NCBI GenBank assembly: GCA_963556495.2
Contig: OY747704.1
Location: 33,654,001-33,718,000 of the forward strand
Reading direction: 5' to 3'
Length of the DNA stretch: 64,000 nucleotides
Source of the DNA: Valencia hispanica
Lineage: Eukaryota > Chordata > Actinopteri > Cyprinodontiformes > Valenciidae
Both the position numbers and the translations under genes were made by a program. The notes beneath the pieces are model-generated. The model was not told where the DNA came from. It did no database searches and saw only the letters and a list, made by a program, of their open reading frames with translations. Numbering within the stretch: the first letter of the stretch is position 1; each line of letters begins with the position of its first letter. Shown here in pieces: positions 23,543 through 36,070 of this stretch.

Positions 23543-25263
23543 ATATATTTCATAATGATGTGTGAGGAACATAGATGGACCAGTTGAGCAACAACTTCAC
23601 TTTTGACTAAGCTCTTTTTTCACCAGAACATATAGGTACCATCCTCAAATTACTGTTGTTGAGGTCCCAGTTTCTCTATCCATTTTGCACTCCATCCTAC
23701 TATCAGCAACAAAGACTGAACCCTGTATGTTGTATGTCCATGTTTTATCAGTTGAGGGCAATGCCTTCAGGGTTAGAAGAACTGACATTTTATCTTTAAT
23801 GCTGCAAACTCTGCAGCAAACCACTCCAGTGCAAACTGAAAGTCATGGCTTAAAGATGCTAACAGAACCACATCATCTGCAAAAAGCAATGATGAAAACC
23901 TGAAGTTTCTTATGCACTATCCACATGTCGCCAGGTATCTCACAAAATGAACATATCTTTCTACGATTTGGCCCATCATTCACACAAAAACGCAGATTTA
24001 GGGCACCAAAAACGTTTTTTTTCTAAAAACTCCAACCAAAGTCAAGATTTGTGCTTTCTCCGTTTTGAGCGTTTACTTGTGGACAGAAATAACCAGATTT
24101 TTAGCTTTCGGAATGTCGCTGTCTGCGACAAAAATGCTCCAACATCACTGTACTAGAGCTGTGTTAGCATTATCGATTGTCCAAGTGCTTTTTGCTTGCT
24201 TGTTTTTACAAGCTAAATATGCTATATGTAGAAGTTAGAAAGTAGAAAGTTAGGATAGGATTTGGGGGAACTAATGCCCCCTACAGGTTTGGCATGTCTA
24301 TGAATGTGCTTAAGAATGCACTAATGCAAACGGCCGCTGGCTGCTCTGCTTTTTGACTATGACACTGGGGGCCGCCATTGCTGTAGTACCGCCATACAGC
24401 CGCTAGTCCCCCATTGGAATACATTGCACTTTAGACATGTTAAAAACAACTTTAATGCCCGGTGCCTATTTTTTTACACTGTCTACAGCTACATAATACT
24501 CCTGTGATTATGCTGGGTTAAAAACAATCAGAGGCACCAGGCTTGTTTTCGTAGGATAAATTTTCGAAATCTTGCATAATTAATGAGGGCCGGACTTTGA
24601 TTGACAGGCCGTTTACGTTGCTGCCTGGCCCATCGGCTAGGCTAATAGCTCGCTGCGCAGCCGCATGGTGCTAGCAGAGGCTATCTGGCTGTCGACCTGA
24701 GCTCAATCTAACGCATTCTGTCTGAGTCTTTTCAGTTTGATATATTAGACTATTGAATAATGTGTGAGCCTAAATAAAACATGTTTGTAATTAAAAAATT
24801 TAAGTTTAAATTTTTTTTCTTGTCTGTTTGACCACTATAACATTTTACTGCTGATATGCAGTGTGCGATTTGTGAAAAAAGCAGACGGGGGGATATTTAT
24901 TTTATTTTTTTACTTTTTATTCATGAAAATAACGACAGGTTTGTGTATGCAGGCTGCAGGGCATCTTGCACATGTGTTTACCCTTTAAAAACTGACAGAA
25001 AAGTGTGAGAAAAAAACTATTGTTGACATAAAAAAATTAAGATAAGATCAAATATATTAAGATGATTAAAATTAAAGATAAGAATTCACTTGACTTATCC
25101 AGTCATAGCAGCTGAGATGATTTTTTTCCCCGTGGCATCAGCAGCACTTTGTCTGCCCACTCAGATCCACATCTCTCTCTGCATATTTTTCTCTGGGAAA
25201 AAAATCCCCTTTGGAACCCAGCCAGGGTCAGGTGCAGGAATACTTTTCAGGTGTAAGAATACC
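23543..25263. other. No gene recognised; probable dispersed repeats
   Basis: Contains segments that read like fish DNA-transposon ends (around 23,970-24,030 and 24,350-24,700, the latter locally GC-rich), but no terminal repeats could be paired. Confidence 0.3.
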
Positions 25264-25821
25264 TACCCTCAGTTTATTAAACTGTGCACACGGATTTGGG
25301 GTCGTGCAGGAAAGTATAGATATTTGAGTCATTGTAGCTGGGACCATGTCCCCGGTAATATTTATCAATTACAGTTTTGTCCCCACCACTTAAAAACCTA
25401 ATGTTCTTTTTTGTTTGTTTTTTAAACAGTGCATCCACAAGTGCAATTTTCATATATTCAGTATCCTCTTTAATGCAAGGTGTTCTAATTATGCTGGGCT
25501 ACCAGCTCCATGCTTCGCAGAGGCAAGACGGTCATACACTGTGCGGTTTTTGGACCATTTCAACAAATCTTGCGATGGGTTTGTCTTCAAAGCCGTATAA
25601 AAACAAATATTGCATTTGTTGTACATGGAGTTGAAACAAACCTGGGCACTAGTGAGATTAAGTAGGCTATATCTTAGTCGTATTATTTACAAGTTAAAGG
25701 AATAATACTCTTTTTCAGTTTAAAGCTCTGAAAAGGTCCAGCACGATGCCCAAATCAGCACGCACATAAAACGTGCGTATGGATTCCAAATCCATACGCA
25801 CGTTTTATTAAACTGAGGGTA
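25264..25821. mobile_element. TIR element with hairpin right end
   Basis: The left end TACCCTCAGTTTATTAAAC matches the reverse complement of the right end (GTTTAATAAA...TACCCTCAG pattern), and similarity continues inward through a GGATTTGG segment. The right end contains a perfect 19-bp stem (25,766-25,784 with 25,790-25,808, loop TCCAA). There is no transposase. The superfamily is unassigned. Confidence 0.6.
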
Positions 25822-28800
25822 CATATGAACCTCAACATATGAACCACATAATTATTTCTGCACCTGACCCCTACCGGGCTCCATGCAGAGATGAAGGGAA
25901 GATTGTTGAGTGTTTTTATCATTCTATTCCTCTAGCCTGTCAAACGGATTCTGGGTTGATTGCACAGAATCCCCTCTTGAACTCTGCTGTGGAGACGGAA
26001 CGTGTACACTGCAGCCATTAATTTATGAAGGTGTTCGCCTATGTTGTTTAACAGAAATTTTTAATTAACCTTACCTTAACCTATTATCAATTCAAAGATG
26101 CAAACTCTCTGAGGATCAGTATTATTTGTTTTGATAATGAAGCATATGTTTGCGGGAGAAACTGAAAGGCTTTCACAATCTTTAACAACTTTTATTTTCA
26201 AGAATAAAAAAAAAAAAAAATCATCAAAAAAGGTTAAAGACGTGCTCCTGACTTGACTCCAAGCCCTCCGCCCTCAGCTGTATCAGGATATTGTCTACCG
26301 TGGCCTTATTAGTATTCATTTCTGGGGAGTATAATTTAAATCATTATTGAATTACAATTATTACCATATTAATCCATTCATAGCAGCAAACACAAGGCAC
26401 TTTCATCCACACGCATTCAACACACATACAGTGCACAGAAAGAATTTCTCATACAGGGAATTTAATACTTGACACATTATTATACACTATATATAGTCAA
26501 TGTTACACACATGTAAACATATTGCAGATAAGACTAGGCTAATAAACATCCTACACTGCGCTTTACATACATTTTGACAGCAATCTGTCTCAAGACTCTT
26601 TTTTTTATCCCTAAAAAAACCCTACCCTAACCCTTCGATATATCACGTTGTGATAATTCAGTTTAAATTGCTGTATTTCATTCGACTGTAATTATAGTAC
26701 CACTACATTTTAATAATTATTTTAAGTTATGAGTTCTTACCTTATGAGATTGGGGGGAAAAGGAGAGCCATTGGAGGCGCACAGAGGGCTGCGGTAGAAT
26801 GAAGCGGGAGCTCGCATACAGTCAATGAGCAGATTAGCCTTTAGCTTAGCTAGCCCTTATGCCCTTTTTAGGAACATGCTTCGTCAGAACCGGGAAGGAG
26901 GAGTCTGTAAATCCGCCATGATTTCCCTCATGAACGTGGTCATTGTGGTAAACGGGGAGGAGTGCGGAAACGCTGTCCCTTATATATACAGTCAATGACT
27001 TCTGCGGTTAGGTGTGGATGTTTTTTTGTTTGTTTTTTTAAATGAGGTGGTGAGGATATTTGGTTTAAAAAAAACCCCGGCTATGTGTGGACATGGTCTT
27101 AATCACAGTCCCCCTGCTCTGCAGCTTCACTACACCCTAACATCCTGTCAGTGAAGAAAAAAAACTAAAGGGCTACTCCCTTTAGTTTTTTTTCTTAGTA
27201 ATGAAGTAATCCGACCTGCACTGGGAACAACTTTTGTGCTGAGAATGTGGACACAACTGTTGCTTTGGTTGTAAAAGGATTGGAAAGCCGTTGAAATTCT
27301 CTTGGGCAAGCCCCACTCCCAAAAAACTCATTGAGCTACATGGTTGTGAGCCTCTGTCACTACACACACGGACTGGGCAATTCCCCTCAGCGACTAAACA
27401 AAGGTAAAGATCATGTCCATAGTTCCATGACTACGATGAAGGTCAAACTGCTTCTCTTAAATCTAAGGTTTGACACTGGGTTAGATCCTCCTTTCCAATA
27501 CCTTGGAGAAAACTTTACCAAGGAGGCATAAAAGGTTGATAACTTTGTAGTTAGATACTATTACTAAATTGTATGATTAGTCCTTATGGGGAAACATTTT
27601 GTTTCTTTCTGTGATAAAAAACACAAAGCATTACAATGTTTTTCTTCTTTTGTGATACGAATTCTTACCTTGTAAACAGTAAATAATAAAATCACAAGAC
27701 CTTTCCATTAAGTTTTTCGGAATTAGTTATTGAAACTCTGATTAAGTTTGATACCATTATTACAACAAAAAGTAAGATTACATTCCATGAAAGCCATCTA
27801 CAAAGGGAAAGCAAACAGAGAAATTAATATTAGAGAAGACCTATCCAGGATAGGACAAACATTTAAAGAAAAAAAACGTATGCTGTTAGACAAGTTAATA
27901 TGTAACTGTTCTGTAATACTGCACTCCCTTCACAGAAGTCTCTCAATATGTTCAGCTTCTGAACCCCTCCTCATGTCTTTCTTTCTTTCTTTCGTTATCA
28001 GCCAGGATGCAGGCATGTGGACTGCCTGCGGAGAGGTGCCCGCAAGGCTCAGCCTGCCTCTGTTTCCTTCCTGTTGTCTTTGCCTTTCTGCTTGAGGTCA
28101 AACATCATCAGGGGGTGTGATTTAGTCTGATAAATTGCTGTCTTATCCCAAAAAGATAACACACACCCTTGCATACCTAATCCAAACAGAAAACACCAGA
28201 GTGTGGGCTTAGAAGAATTTGCCACTCATATGCAAATATGCACGCAATCACGGTAACATTTGAAACTCTGGACGCACACAGACACCAGTAAACAGAGGAC
28301 TGCTTGTGACTCTGCTGTTTGTTGTGTGCATGTCTCCATGACGAAGTGGACCAATGAACTGTGTGCACCTGAGAATATTTTTTTGTGTGTTTATCAAGTC
28401 CCCTAGATTATAAACTGTTAATAATGAGAATGACACTGGAACCTGATTAGAATAGGGATGTGTGACTTTGCACCAGTGTGTGGGTGCATATTTGCGTTTG
28501 TCTGTATTTCAATTGTCACTGATGTCTAATGAACATGTTAATAAGGATGGCAATTATTGTTGGCAGATGACTGATAATTATTATCGAAAAGTCTGTACTT
28601 TAAAACAACAGGAGAACACGCCAAAGTTTATGAAACTGCTAGGAGAGATAGCTGGAGGAGGGAGTCAACATCCAGACCACCAAGGCAGCTGCACATGTTG
28701 TTTATGAGCATAAAGCTTATCAAGTAAAAAAGAAAATGTTCTTTCACTGTGGTTTTTGCTTTGTGTCCTCTGTCAGTACAACACATTTGCTGATGTCCAC

Positions 28801-29014
28801 AGATGGCGTAGAATCAACAACTGCTCTCTCCAAATTTCCCTCATGCATGTTTTAATTAAGGATGGAAAGGTTTTGACTTTTAATCTGAAAGCATGATTTT
28901 TTTTTGTATTTAAATTACAGTTTTTGTCACAAGCGGTCACTCACCAATGTGGGAAATTACAGACAGACAAAGTTCACCACTCAAAGGACTTTAAATCTTT
29001 TGCTGGTTTGTGAA
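25822..29014. other. No gene recognised
   Basis: AT-rich sequence with an A-run at about 26,206-26,220 and a GC-richer patch at 26,755-27,000 that resembles transposon-end sequence. Short frames (for example 27,748-28,095) show no recognisable domain. Confidence 0.3.
27154..27196. repeat. Perfect 19-bp inverted repeat
   Basis: AAGAAAAAAAACTAAAGGG, a 5-base loop CTACT, then the exact reverse complement. It could be a collapsed MITE or a foldback end. No terminator function is implied in this eukaryotic context. Confidence 0.85.
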
Positions 29015-29300
29015 TGTCATGTTTGGTGAGATTGAGGACCCAAATGCAGAGCAGTGTTTAGCGCATGGAGCGCTCATATTTAATAATTGTCCAAAAGGTC
29101 AGACTCGGGCACGAAACCAGGACTGGACGAAGACGAGACTAGGGCACATTAGACCACGACTTGACAAAGACTGGGAAACACAACAGGGTTTAAAAGGGCT
29201 GAGGGAACAATAGGAGACTAATTGGAGAGACCAGGAACACCTGGGGACAATAAGGTAGACAGACTGACACGCAAGGAAACAAGGAGTGACACAGAACAGA
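29015..29300 (-). repeat. Truncated LTR related to the solo LTR in env
   Basis: The start TGTCATGTTTGGT, followed by GACCCAAATGCAG, matches the reverse complement of the 3' end of the solo LTR at 1,282-1,876. An ACCAGGAACACC segment near 29,230 resembles its other end, but no CATGACA terminus is found. It is therefore an incomplete minus-oriented copy. Confidence 0.55.
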
Positions 29301-29304
29301 ACAT

Positions 29305-29355
29305 CATCGAGCTCTACCGCCGAAGCCATTAGATGGCGGCAAACCCCGATCAATG
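29305..29355 (+). repeat. L1 ORF1-like snippet
   Basis: About 50 bp match the nearby L1 ORF1 at 31,539-31,588 with a handful of differences, including a shared GATGGCGGCAAACCCCGATC. Nothing flanking it matches. Confidence 0.6.
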
Positions 29356-30725
29356 ATATTCATATATATTGCTTTCATACATGCCAAAATCATCTTCAGT
29401 GAGGGAGAAATGAATTAAAGGAACAGGGGGCAGGGTTTGTAAATAAAATAAACATCCATGTCCAGTTTTTTAATGCTGTTGGGTGATGAAGCGTTATAAA
29501 CCAAAAAGAATGAGCCCACCCACGTATCACTCCATTTTCTTAAACTGGCTGTGCACTGCAAAATGTGTTGCAGTTCGGGGCCCGAATTTCCCACGCTGTC
29601 CTACGGATGTGACGTCAATTGACACGGCTTGCGTGTTCTCGACAGCTTTAAAAGAGGAAGAAAAATGGTCCCACACCTCCACTGATTTAATTGTGAGAAT
29701 GGATTCTTTTCTTCTGCAACTGGGAAACAACCAAGGACGGCTCACAGCCCACTAAAAAGTGGCACTAAGAAAAGGAAGTATGTCACTGTGAAGAGGTATG
29801 TTTTTTTGTGAAGCGTTTGTGCGCGCTCCCGTGCAGCTGGCTGCAGTTACTTGCAGAGCCGGCTGCGTCGCTCATGAGTTTCGTTTCTTCATTCTGCCCC
29901 ATGCTCCTTTAAGTGTCTTGGTCAGAGCAAGATTAAAAACTGCACATTGGTTTGCAGTAAACATTTCAGAAAAGACTGTTTCACCAACTGGCAGGGAAGA
30001 AAAAGAGCTTTGCTAGTAAACTACTTTTGAAGCCAGGTGCAGTGCCTTCCATCAAGACACCATCAAGTGGACAGTCTGCATCTTTACCCGTAAGTTTCTT
30101 TTTTTCTGTCGGGAGCTAACTCAACCATCCGCTTGTTTATGGGTCAACAGCCAGTGCTGCATGCTGCTGTGTTAAAGCGATGTAGATTAAAATATAAAGT
30201 AATGCGTTTTACAGGTCTTTTTGTAATCTTTTTATTTTTGTTTAATTTTATACAAAAGCAGGGTCAGATGCACACACAGAAGCCATTGCTGGGGAGGAGA
30301 GGGAGGGATCCTCCGCGCCAACGGTTCCGCCCACAACACAGAAGCAAATTGCTAATGAGCTACTGCCGCTCTTCTGAAACTAAGTCCTAGAAAACAGCAC
30401 ATATTTTGTGATTTTGGCTAAAAATGGTATAATTGTAATTTAAAGACCACTGAGAACACTTTAAAATAGCTCAAAAAGATTATTGGAGTGGGTCTTTAAG
30501 GGAAACATTTTTCAGCAGATTCTTTACCTATAAATGCCTAAAAACTAAATTAGTAAAATAAATAAAAATAAATAAATGCATTTTATCTTAGATAAACTTG
30601 TATGCTACAAATCCCCCAAATATGGCATATATTTGGGCCACAGTACTTGGCTGGTTTGAGTCCTACCTAAAGTACAGGGACTTCTTTGTTTCAAAAGGAA
30701 ACTTTTCATCAGAACGAACAGAAAT
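29356..30725. other. Probable DNA-transposon remnant, no intact gene
   Basis: The right part, ending near 30,498 in GTGGGTCTTTAAG, resembles a common fish transposon end. A short basic segment near 29,760-29,795 (KKRKYVTVKR) followed by GTATGT could be an exon end, but it is too short to assign. Confidence 0.3.
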
Positions 30726-30827
30726 CACATGTGGGGAGGTTCCGGTTCCGGTCTCGACCTAGATGGCAGCTTAGGAAATGCGCTCCTCCAATAAGATTAC
30801 CAAACAAATCCTGCCGGGTTTTAAAAC

Positions 30828-30990
30828 CATCCATCCATCCATCCATCCATCCATCCATCCATCCATCCATCCATCCATCCATCCATCCATCCATCCATCC
30901 ATCCATCCATCCATCCATCCATCCATCCATCCATCCATCCATCCATCCATCCATCCATCCATCCATCCATCCATCCATCCATCCATCCAT
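30828..30990 (+). repeat. (ATCC)n microsatellite, about 40 units
   Basis: Pure CATC repeats in the L1 leader, bounded on both sides by TTTAAAACCATC (30,820-30,831 and 30,990-31,001). The long Ser-Ile-His-Pro and Asp-Gly-Trp-Met reading frames here are repeat artefacts. Confidence 0.97.
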
Positions 30991-31038
30991 TTAAAACCAT
31001 CTAAGAAAAAGTAGACCGGATTGAAAGGGCAGGATAAG

Positions 31039-32034
31039 ATGGAAACACGAGAGAAAAGCAGGAAAAATACTTCAGAAATGTTAGAGACCGAAGACGACAC
31101 ACAAAGCCACGATAGCTATGCTAACGCTAAAGATAGCGCTCGAAGACCAAAAGGTATTGACAAATCCAAAGTCAATTTGGCAATGATTTTGCAAGAAATA
31201 CAAGATTTTAGACACGAAAACAACCAACACCTGGACGTCATTAGAGAAGGTATCAACAACGCGAATCAAAGAATAGAACAAGCCGAATCTCGCATTGAAG
31301 CAACTAAAGCAAAGCTAGAGACGATGGAGCTGATAATGAAAAATGTGCTTAAAACTCAGTCCCTAAATGAACAAAAGCTTATTGACCAAGAGGCGAGGGC
31401 ACGGAGGAGAAATCTACAGATTTTCAACATATCAGAAAACGAAAAAAAAGGCAGCTCAATGATTGCTTTCTTGGAAAAGTTAATTAAAGAGAAATTAGGC
31501 CTCCCTGACTCCCTGGATCTCAACATTGAGAGGGCGCATCAAGCTCTAGCGCCGAAGCCAGCAGATGGCGGCAAACCCCGATCGAATGTAGTACAGTTCC
31601 TTCAGTACCGAACAAAGGAAGAAATACTAAGAAAGGCCTGGGAAAAGAAGGAGATCTACATTAATGCCCAGAGGATCTACTTCGACCACGACTACCCGAC
31701 TGCCATTCTGAACCGCCGCAAGGAATATAACAAAGCAAAACGGATTCTGAGGGAGAATAAAATCCGCTTTCAAACCCCATACCCATTTAAACTCCGCGTC
31801 TTCTATGAAGACGGGACGCGGGTCTACCAGACAGCACATGAAGCAACGAAGGATATGCGCGACCGAGGCTTCGGGGTGCGTATGGTCCCTCCTCAGCAGA
31901 ACCTGAAGGAGCTGCTGGAGTCGGAGTCTTGGCATGTCGCAGGGAGGAGAGAGACTGATCGCCATGGATCATCCGGTGGACAGGCTGCCACCATATCCAA
32001 ACTCCAGGCCTTTAGAAGAATACCTCCACACTGA
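31039..32034 (+). CDS. L1 ORF1 protein (RNA-binding chaperone)
   Basis: ORF1p packages L1 RNA into ribonucleoprotein particles. The first in-frame ATG is at 31,039, and the frame is open for 331 codons. Residues roughly 1-60 are charged and likely disordered. From about 70 to 125 there is a heptad-rich coiled coil ([19 protein letters not shown]). An RRM-like domain starts with [12 protein letters not shown], and a C-terminal domain follows with [12 protein letters not shown] and the FYEDGTRVY segment. This order matches L1/Tx1 ORF1p. The frame is intact, in contrast to ORF2 immediately downstream, which suggests either luck or a younger copy than ORF2 implies. About 370 bases with stops separate it from ORF2. 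Confidence 0.88.
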
Positions 32035-32402
32035 AGAGAAATGGTGAAAGTAATTTTGTTCTTTGTAGTTGTCTCCGTGTTTTCCTTATAATCCAAAATA
32101 ATTACTTGGAGGGTCAGGACAATTATTGGACACTTACTTGGAGTTGTCACGGAGGGCCCTTTTCTCTCTACTAATTGATAAGGACTTCCTTCCAAATTTC
32201 AAAAATATTGGTCAGGTAAAGGAATATTTATATACCTTTGCTATGGAACCTATTATGTTGCAATATAACCAGTTCTTCATTTTATACGGTTATTGTTCTA
32301 ATGTGTTATGTTCAACCAGGGAGTGCTGTAGCAGGGATATTGTTCCTATTGGTTCAGTTAAACAAGTAAATGGCATCTGAAAAGTAAAAAATAGCTTAAT
32401 TT

Positions 32403-35400
32403 AATGTTAATGGCATATTAAACCCAATTAAACGTACAAAGATATTGACAAAACTAAAAAGGGAAAAAGTAGATCTTATCTACTTACAGGAAACGCATCT
32501 AAACGACTTAGAACACCAAAAACTTACTAAATATGGTTACATGAAAATATATTATTATTCATATAAAGGTAAACATAAAAGAGGGGTAGCTATATTGATA
32601 TCCAACAAAGTGGTCTTTGAACAGAGTTACGAGCACAAAGATAAAGAAGGATGTTTTATACTGGTCAAAGGTACTGTCAACGGAAACATGTACACGCTAT
32701 TCAATGTTTATGCTCCTCCAGGAAGTGACAGCTTGTTTTATAACAATATTGTGGACTTGATTGTAAACCACTCTGAGGGAACTCTCATTTGCGGTGGTGA
32801 TTTCAATCTTCATCTTCAACCTATCTTGGATGTTTCAAATCAGAAGAGTATTAACAAGGCAGTAACCACAAAGTTCCGCAAAATGAAAAAAAACATAGGA
32901 CTAATAGATATCTGGAGGGAAATGTACCAAAATACCAGGCAGTATAAATTTTTTTCTAATCCTCACTCAACATATACTAGAATAGATTATTTTTTCATCT
33001 TTAATAAAGATAGACCAAAAGTGGTTGATCTAGACATTGGTACGATAGATTTAAGTGACCATGCACCGGTTTATGTGACAATAAATGTTGGCGAAAAGCA
33101 AAGAAACACACTCTGGAGATTTAATTCTATCCTCCTTAATGACAGTTTAAAAAGAAAATGTCAGAAGATATTTTGAGATACATTGAAGAAAATGACAATG
33201 GTGAAACTCTCCACCTATCCTCTGGGATGCAGCCAAAGCGGTCCTACGGCGTAGAATAATAGCAGTAGCTTCTGCTAAGAAAAAGCAAAGGCAAAAAACA
33301 ATGCAAGAGTTATAAAACAGTCTAAAAGTTCTTGGAAATAGACATGCTCAGAATAACGATACGGTAACACTGAAATAAATTAAAAGAATAAGAAAAGAAA
33401 TGAATGATCTGACTATGCAAGAAATAACCAAAAAAATGCTCTTTACTAAACAAAGATATTATGAGAATGGTGCTGACTTTTCCAAATTATTAGCCTGGAA
33501 ATTGAGGAAACAACAAGTGGATAGAACAGTTTTTAAAATTCGAGAGAGTCAAACCAATAAAATAGTAAATAAACAAGATGAAATACAATCAACCTTTGAA
33601 ATTTTTTATAAAAAATTGTTTACCAAAACGGCAGAAGATAAAGAGAGTGAAATTAACTCTTTCCTTGATGCACTGAATCTTCCTGAGATGATTGAAGAGC
33701 AAAATAATAAATTCGGAGCTGAAATAACTATAGCAGAAATACAAAGTGCAATTAAAAGGTTAAAAAACAATAAGTCAATTCAGAGTGGTATAAAGCCTTT
33801 AGACAAGAGCTTACTCCTTTACTCCTAACCACTTTCAATTGTGCACTGAAAAAAACTCAGATTCCGCCAAGCTGGAAAGAAGCCATTATATCATTAATAC
33901 CTAAAGAAGGAAAGGAAAGGCTTGAATGTGGGTCTTACAGGCCTATCTCAATTCTCAACGTAGATTACCGTATTTATACCTCAATGTCTAAAAGAATGGA
34001 GAATATTCTGCCAAATCTCATAAATGACGACCAAAAAGGATTTATAAACAAACGACAAACTCAGGACAAGATCAGACGAACCTTACATATAATGAATCAT
34101 ATACAAAAATACAAAAAGAATGCAGTGATTATTAGTCTAGATGCCGAAAAGGTATTTGATTCAGTCAGTTGGCTCTATTTATTTAAAGTGCTGGAAAAAT
34201 TTAAGATAAGTGACTTGGTAATGAATAATATCAAAGCTCTTTATGATAACCCAACCTCTAGCATAAGGATAAATGGATATTTAACAGATTCGCTGACACT
34301 GGAAAGAGGGGTAAGGCGGGGTTGTGCATGGTTACCTCTGCTCTTTGCTCTATATCTGGAGCCTCTAGCTCAATATATTAGACAATCAAAAATTATTACT
34401 TGTATTACAATAAACAAAACAGAACATAAAATTGCGTGCTAAGCAGATGATATAATTCTATTTCTAACCAAACCTGAAATATCAATACCGGAGCTGATGT
34501 ATTTCCTAAAAAGTCTCGGTCCAATATCTGGTTACAAACTAAACAATGAGAAAACAGAAATCCTCTCTTATTGGCAACTCCCTAATTATCTTAGGAAGAA
34601 GTATCCATTCAAATGGCATACAGACTCTCTGAAATATCTAGGCATGACTCTCCACAAAGACCTATCAAAAATATTGGAGAAAAATTATAACCACCTTTAC
34701 TCAAATGTGAAAATAGATCTTGAAAAACGGAACCTTACACCATATCTAAATCTAACAGTAAGGATGAAACCATAAAGATGAATATTTTACCCAGATTTCT
34801 TTACTTATTTCAAACTCTTCCAATTTACATCCCAAATCATTTATTTGCAGAATGGGATAAAAAAAATTCTAGGTTTATATGGCAAGGACAAAAACCTCGT
34901 ATTTGTTATAAAACAATGCAGCTATCAAAGGAAAAAGGAGGCTGGGGCCTTCCCTGTCTTAAAAATTACTTCATTTCAGCTCAAATTCGAGCGTTACTCT
35001 ATTGGTGTGACCCAGAATATACCGCTAAATGGAAGGATATAGAATGTAATTTGGTCACAGAGGTCCCCATACAGGCCATATTGGCAGACACAAAAAGACT
35101 TGAATCAATTAAAAAATTTGGAAATATACAGATAGAATCCACTTTGAAAGTTTGGAATGAGCTGTTGAAAACATATAACTTGAAAAAGGGATATTAAAAT
35201 ACTTAGCTGGCCAGCATACGATCAAAACTTCATACCAAACAGTACTGACCCCAGATTTAAGATTTGGATAACAAAAGGTATTAAAGTCTTTTTCCAAATT
35301 GTAAAAGATAACCAATTGGAGAGTTTTGACACACTGCGACACTAATTTAATTTGGAGAAAGAAGATTTTTATCGATATTTACAAATACGGAACTATTATA

Positions 35401-35997
35401 ATCAATATACTAAACAAAATGTGTTTCATCACAATTCACTAATTAAACTCATTACCAAAGCATATAAATCACAACTCACAAAAGGAATAATATCAAAACT
35501 ATACAAGAGCATTACTAATCTTAATGATCACTCAACTAAATACATAAAAGATAAATGGGGTAAGGAAGCAGGAATTATTATAACAGAGGAAGAGTGGGAA
35601 CACATGCACACCGCAGTGGAGAACTACAAAATCCTATATTTGGAAAGAATTCTGTTGGAGAAGTGTAACACGCTTCTTTATAACACCTTATCAAAGTGCA
35701 CACTTTTCCCAAGGAAATAGTTGCTGCTGGAGAGAATGTGGTTGCCAATTAGCACATCATTACCATGTATTCTGGGACTGCCATATTCTCCACAAATATT
35801 GGTCTGATGTTAACAAAGCCTTAAACCATATTTTCAACATCATTATTCCTCTTGATTTTAAAACCATGTTCTTGGGTTTTAAGATGCAAGCAATGGATAC
35901 AATAGATGAATATCTCTGGAATACTCTCTTGGCAGCAGCTAAAAAAGCTATTGCAAAAAAGTGCAGATGGAACCAACTGTCCAAGAATGGATCCACA
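32403..35997 (+). pseudogene. L1 ORF2: endonuclease-reverse transcriptase, broken
   Basis: The APE-type endonuclease (32,403-33,176) shows NVNG, LQETHL, GGDFN, RIDYF and SDHAPV, the catalytic landmarks of the family; a TAA lies directly before NVNG. RT motifs follow in scattered frames: SYRPISILN near 33,935, the first Asp in ISLDAEKVFD near 34,135, a changed Q-G region (RRGCAWLPLLF) near 34,315, and ADDIILF near 34,444, immediately preceded by a TAA stop at 34,440-34,442. Later segments (34,497-34,775, 34,778-35,197, 35,352-35,720) give the thumb and C-terminal region. At least four frame changes make it a pseudogene. Confidence 0.88.
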
Positions 35998-36070
35998 TAA
36001 TAACTGACATTTACAAAATGGAAAGTTATAATGATAGTTATAATGCTACACTTGTTTACTAAGTAAATGC

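Larger units (their letters stand above)
30730..36060 (+). mobile_element. L1/Tx1-type LINE
   Basis: A GC-richer leader (about 30,730-31,020) interrupted by an (ATCC)n tract precedes ORF1 and a decayed ORF2 in the usual L1 order and orientation. No poly(A) tail or target duplication could be seen at the 3' side, where the sequence passes directly into an L2 fragment. Confidence 0.85.

Noticed and set aside
27154..27196. Rho-independent terminator
   Set aside because: Hairpin with flanking A/T runs looks similar, but the sequence context is clearly eukaryotic.
27748..28095. 115-codon frame as a possible host gene
   Set aside because: No recognisable domain, no splice or promoter context, composition like surrounding intergenic DNA.
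30828..30990. CRISPR-like regular array
   Set aside because: Pure tetranucleotide microsatellite with no spacers, in a eukaryotic genome.
30686..31100. Ser-Ile-His-Pro and Met-Asp-Gly-Trp repeat proteins
   Set aside because: Direct translation of the (ATCC)n microsatellite in several frames on both strands.
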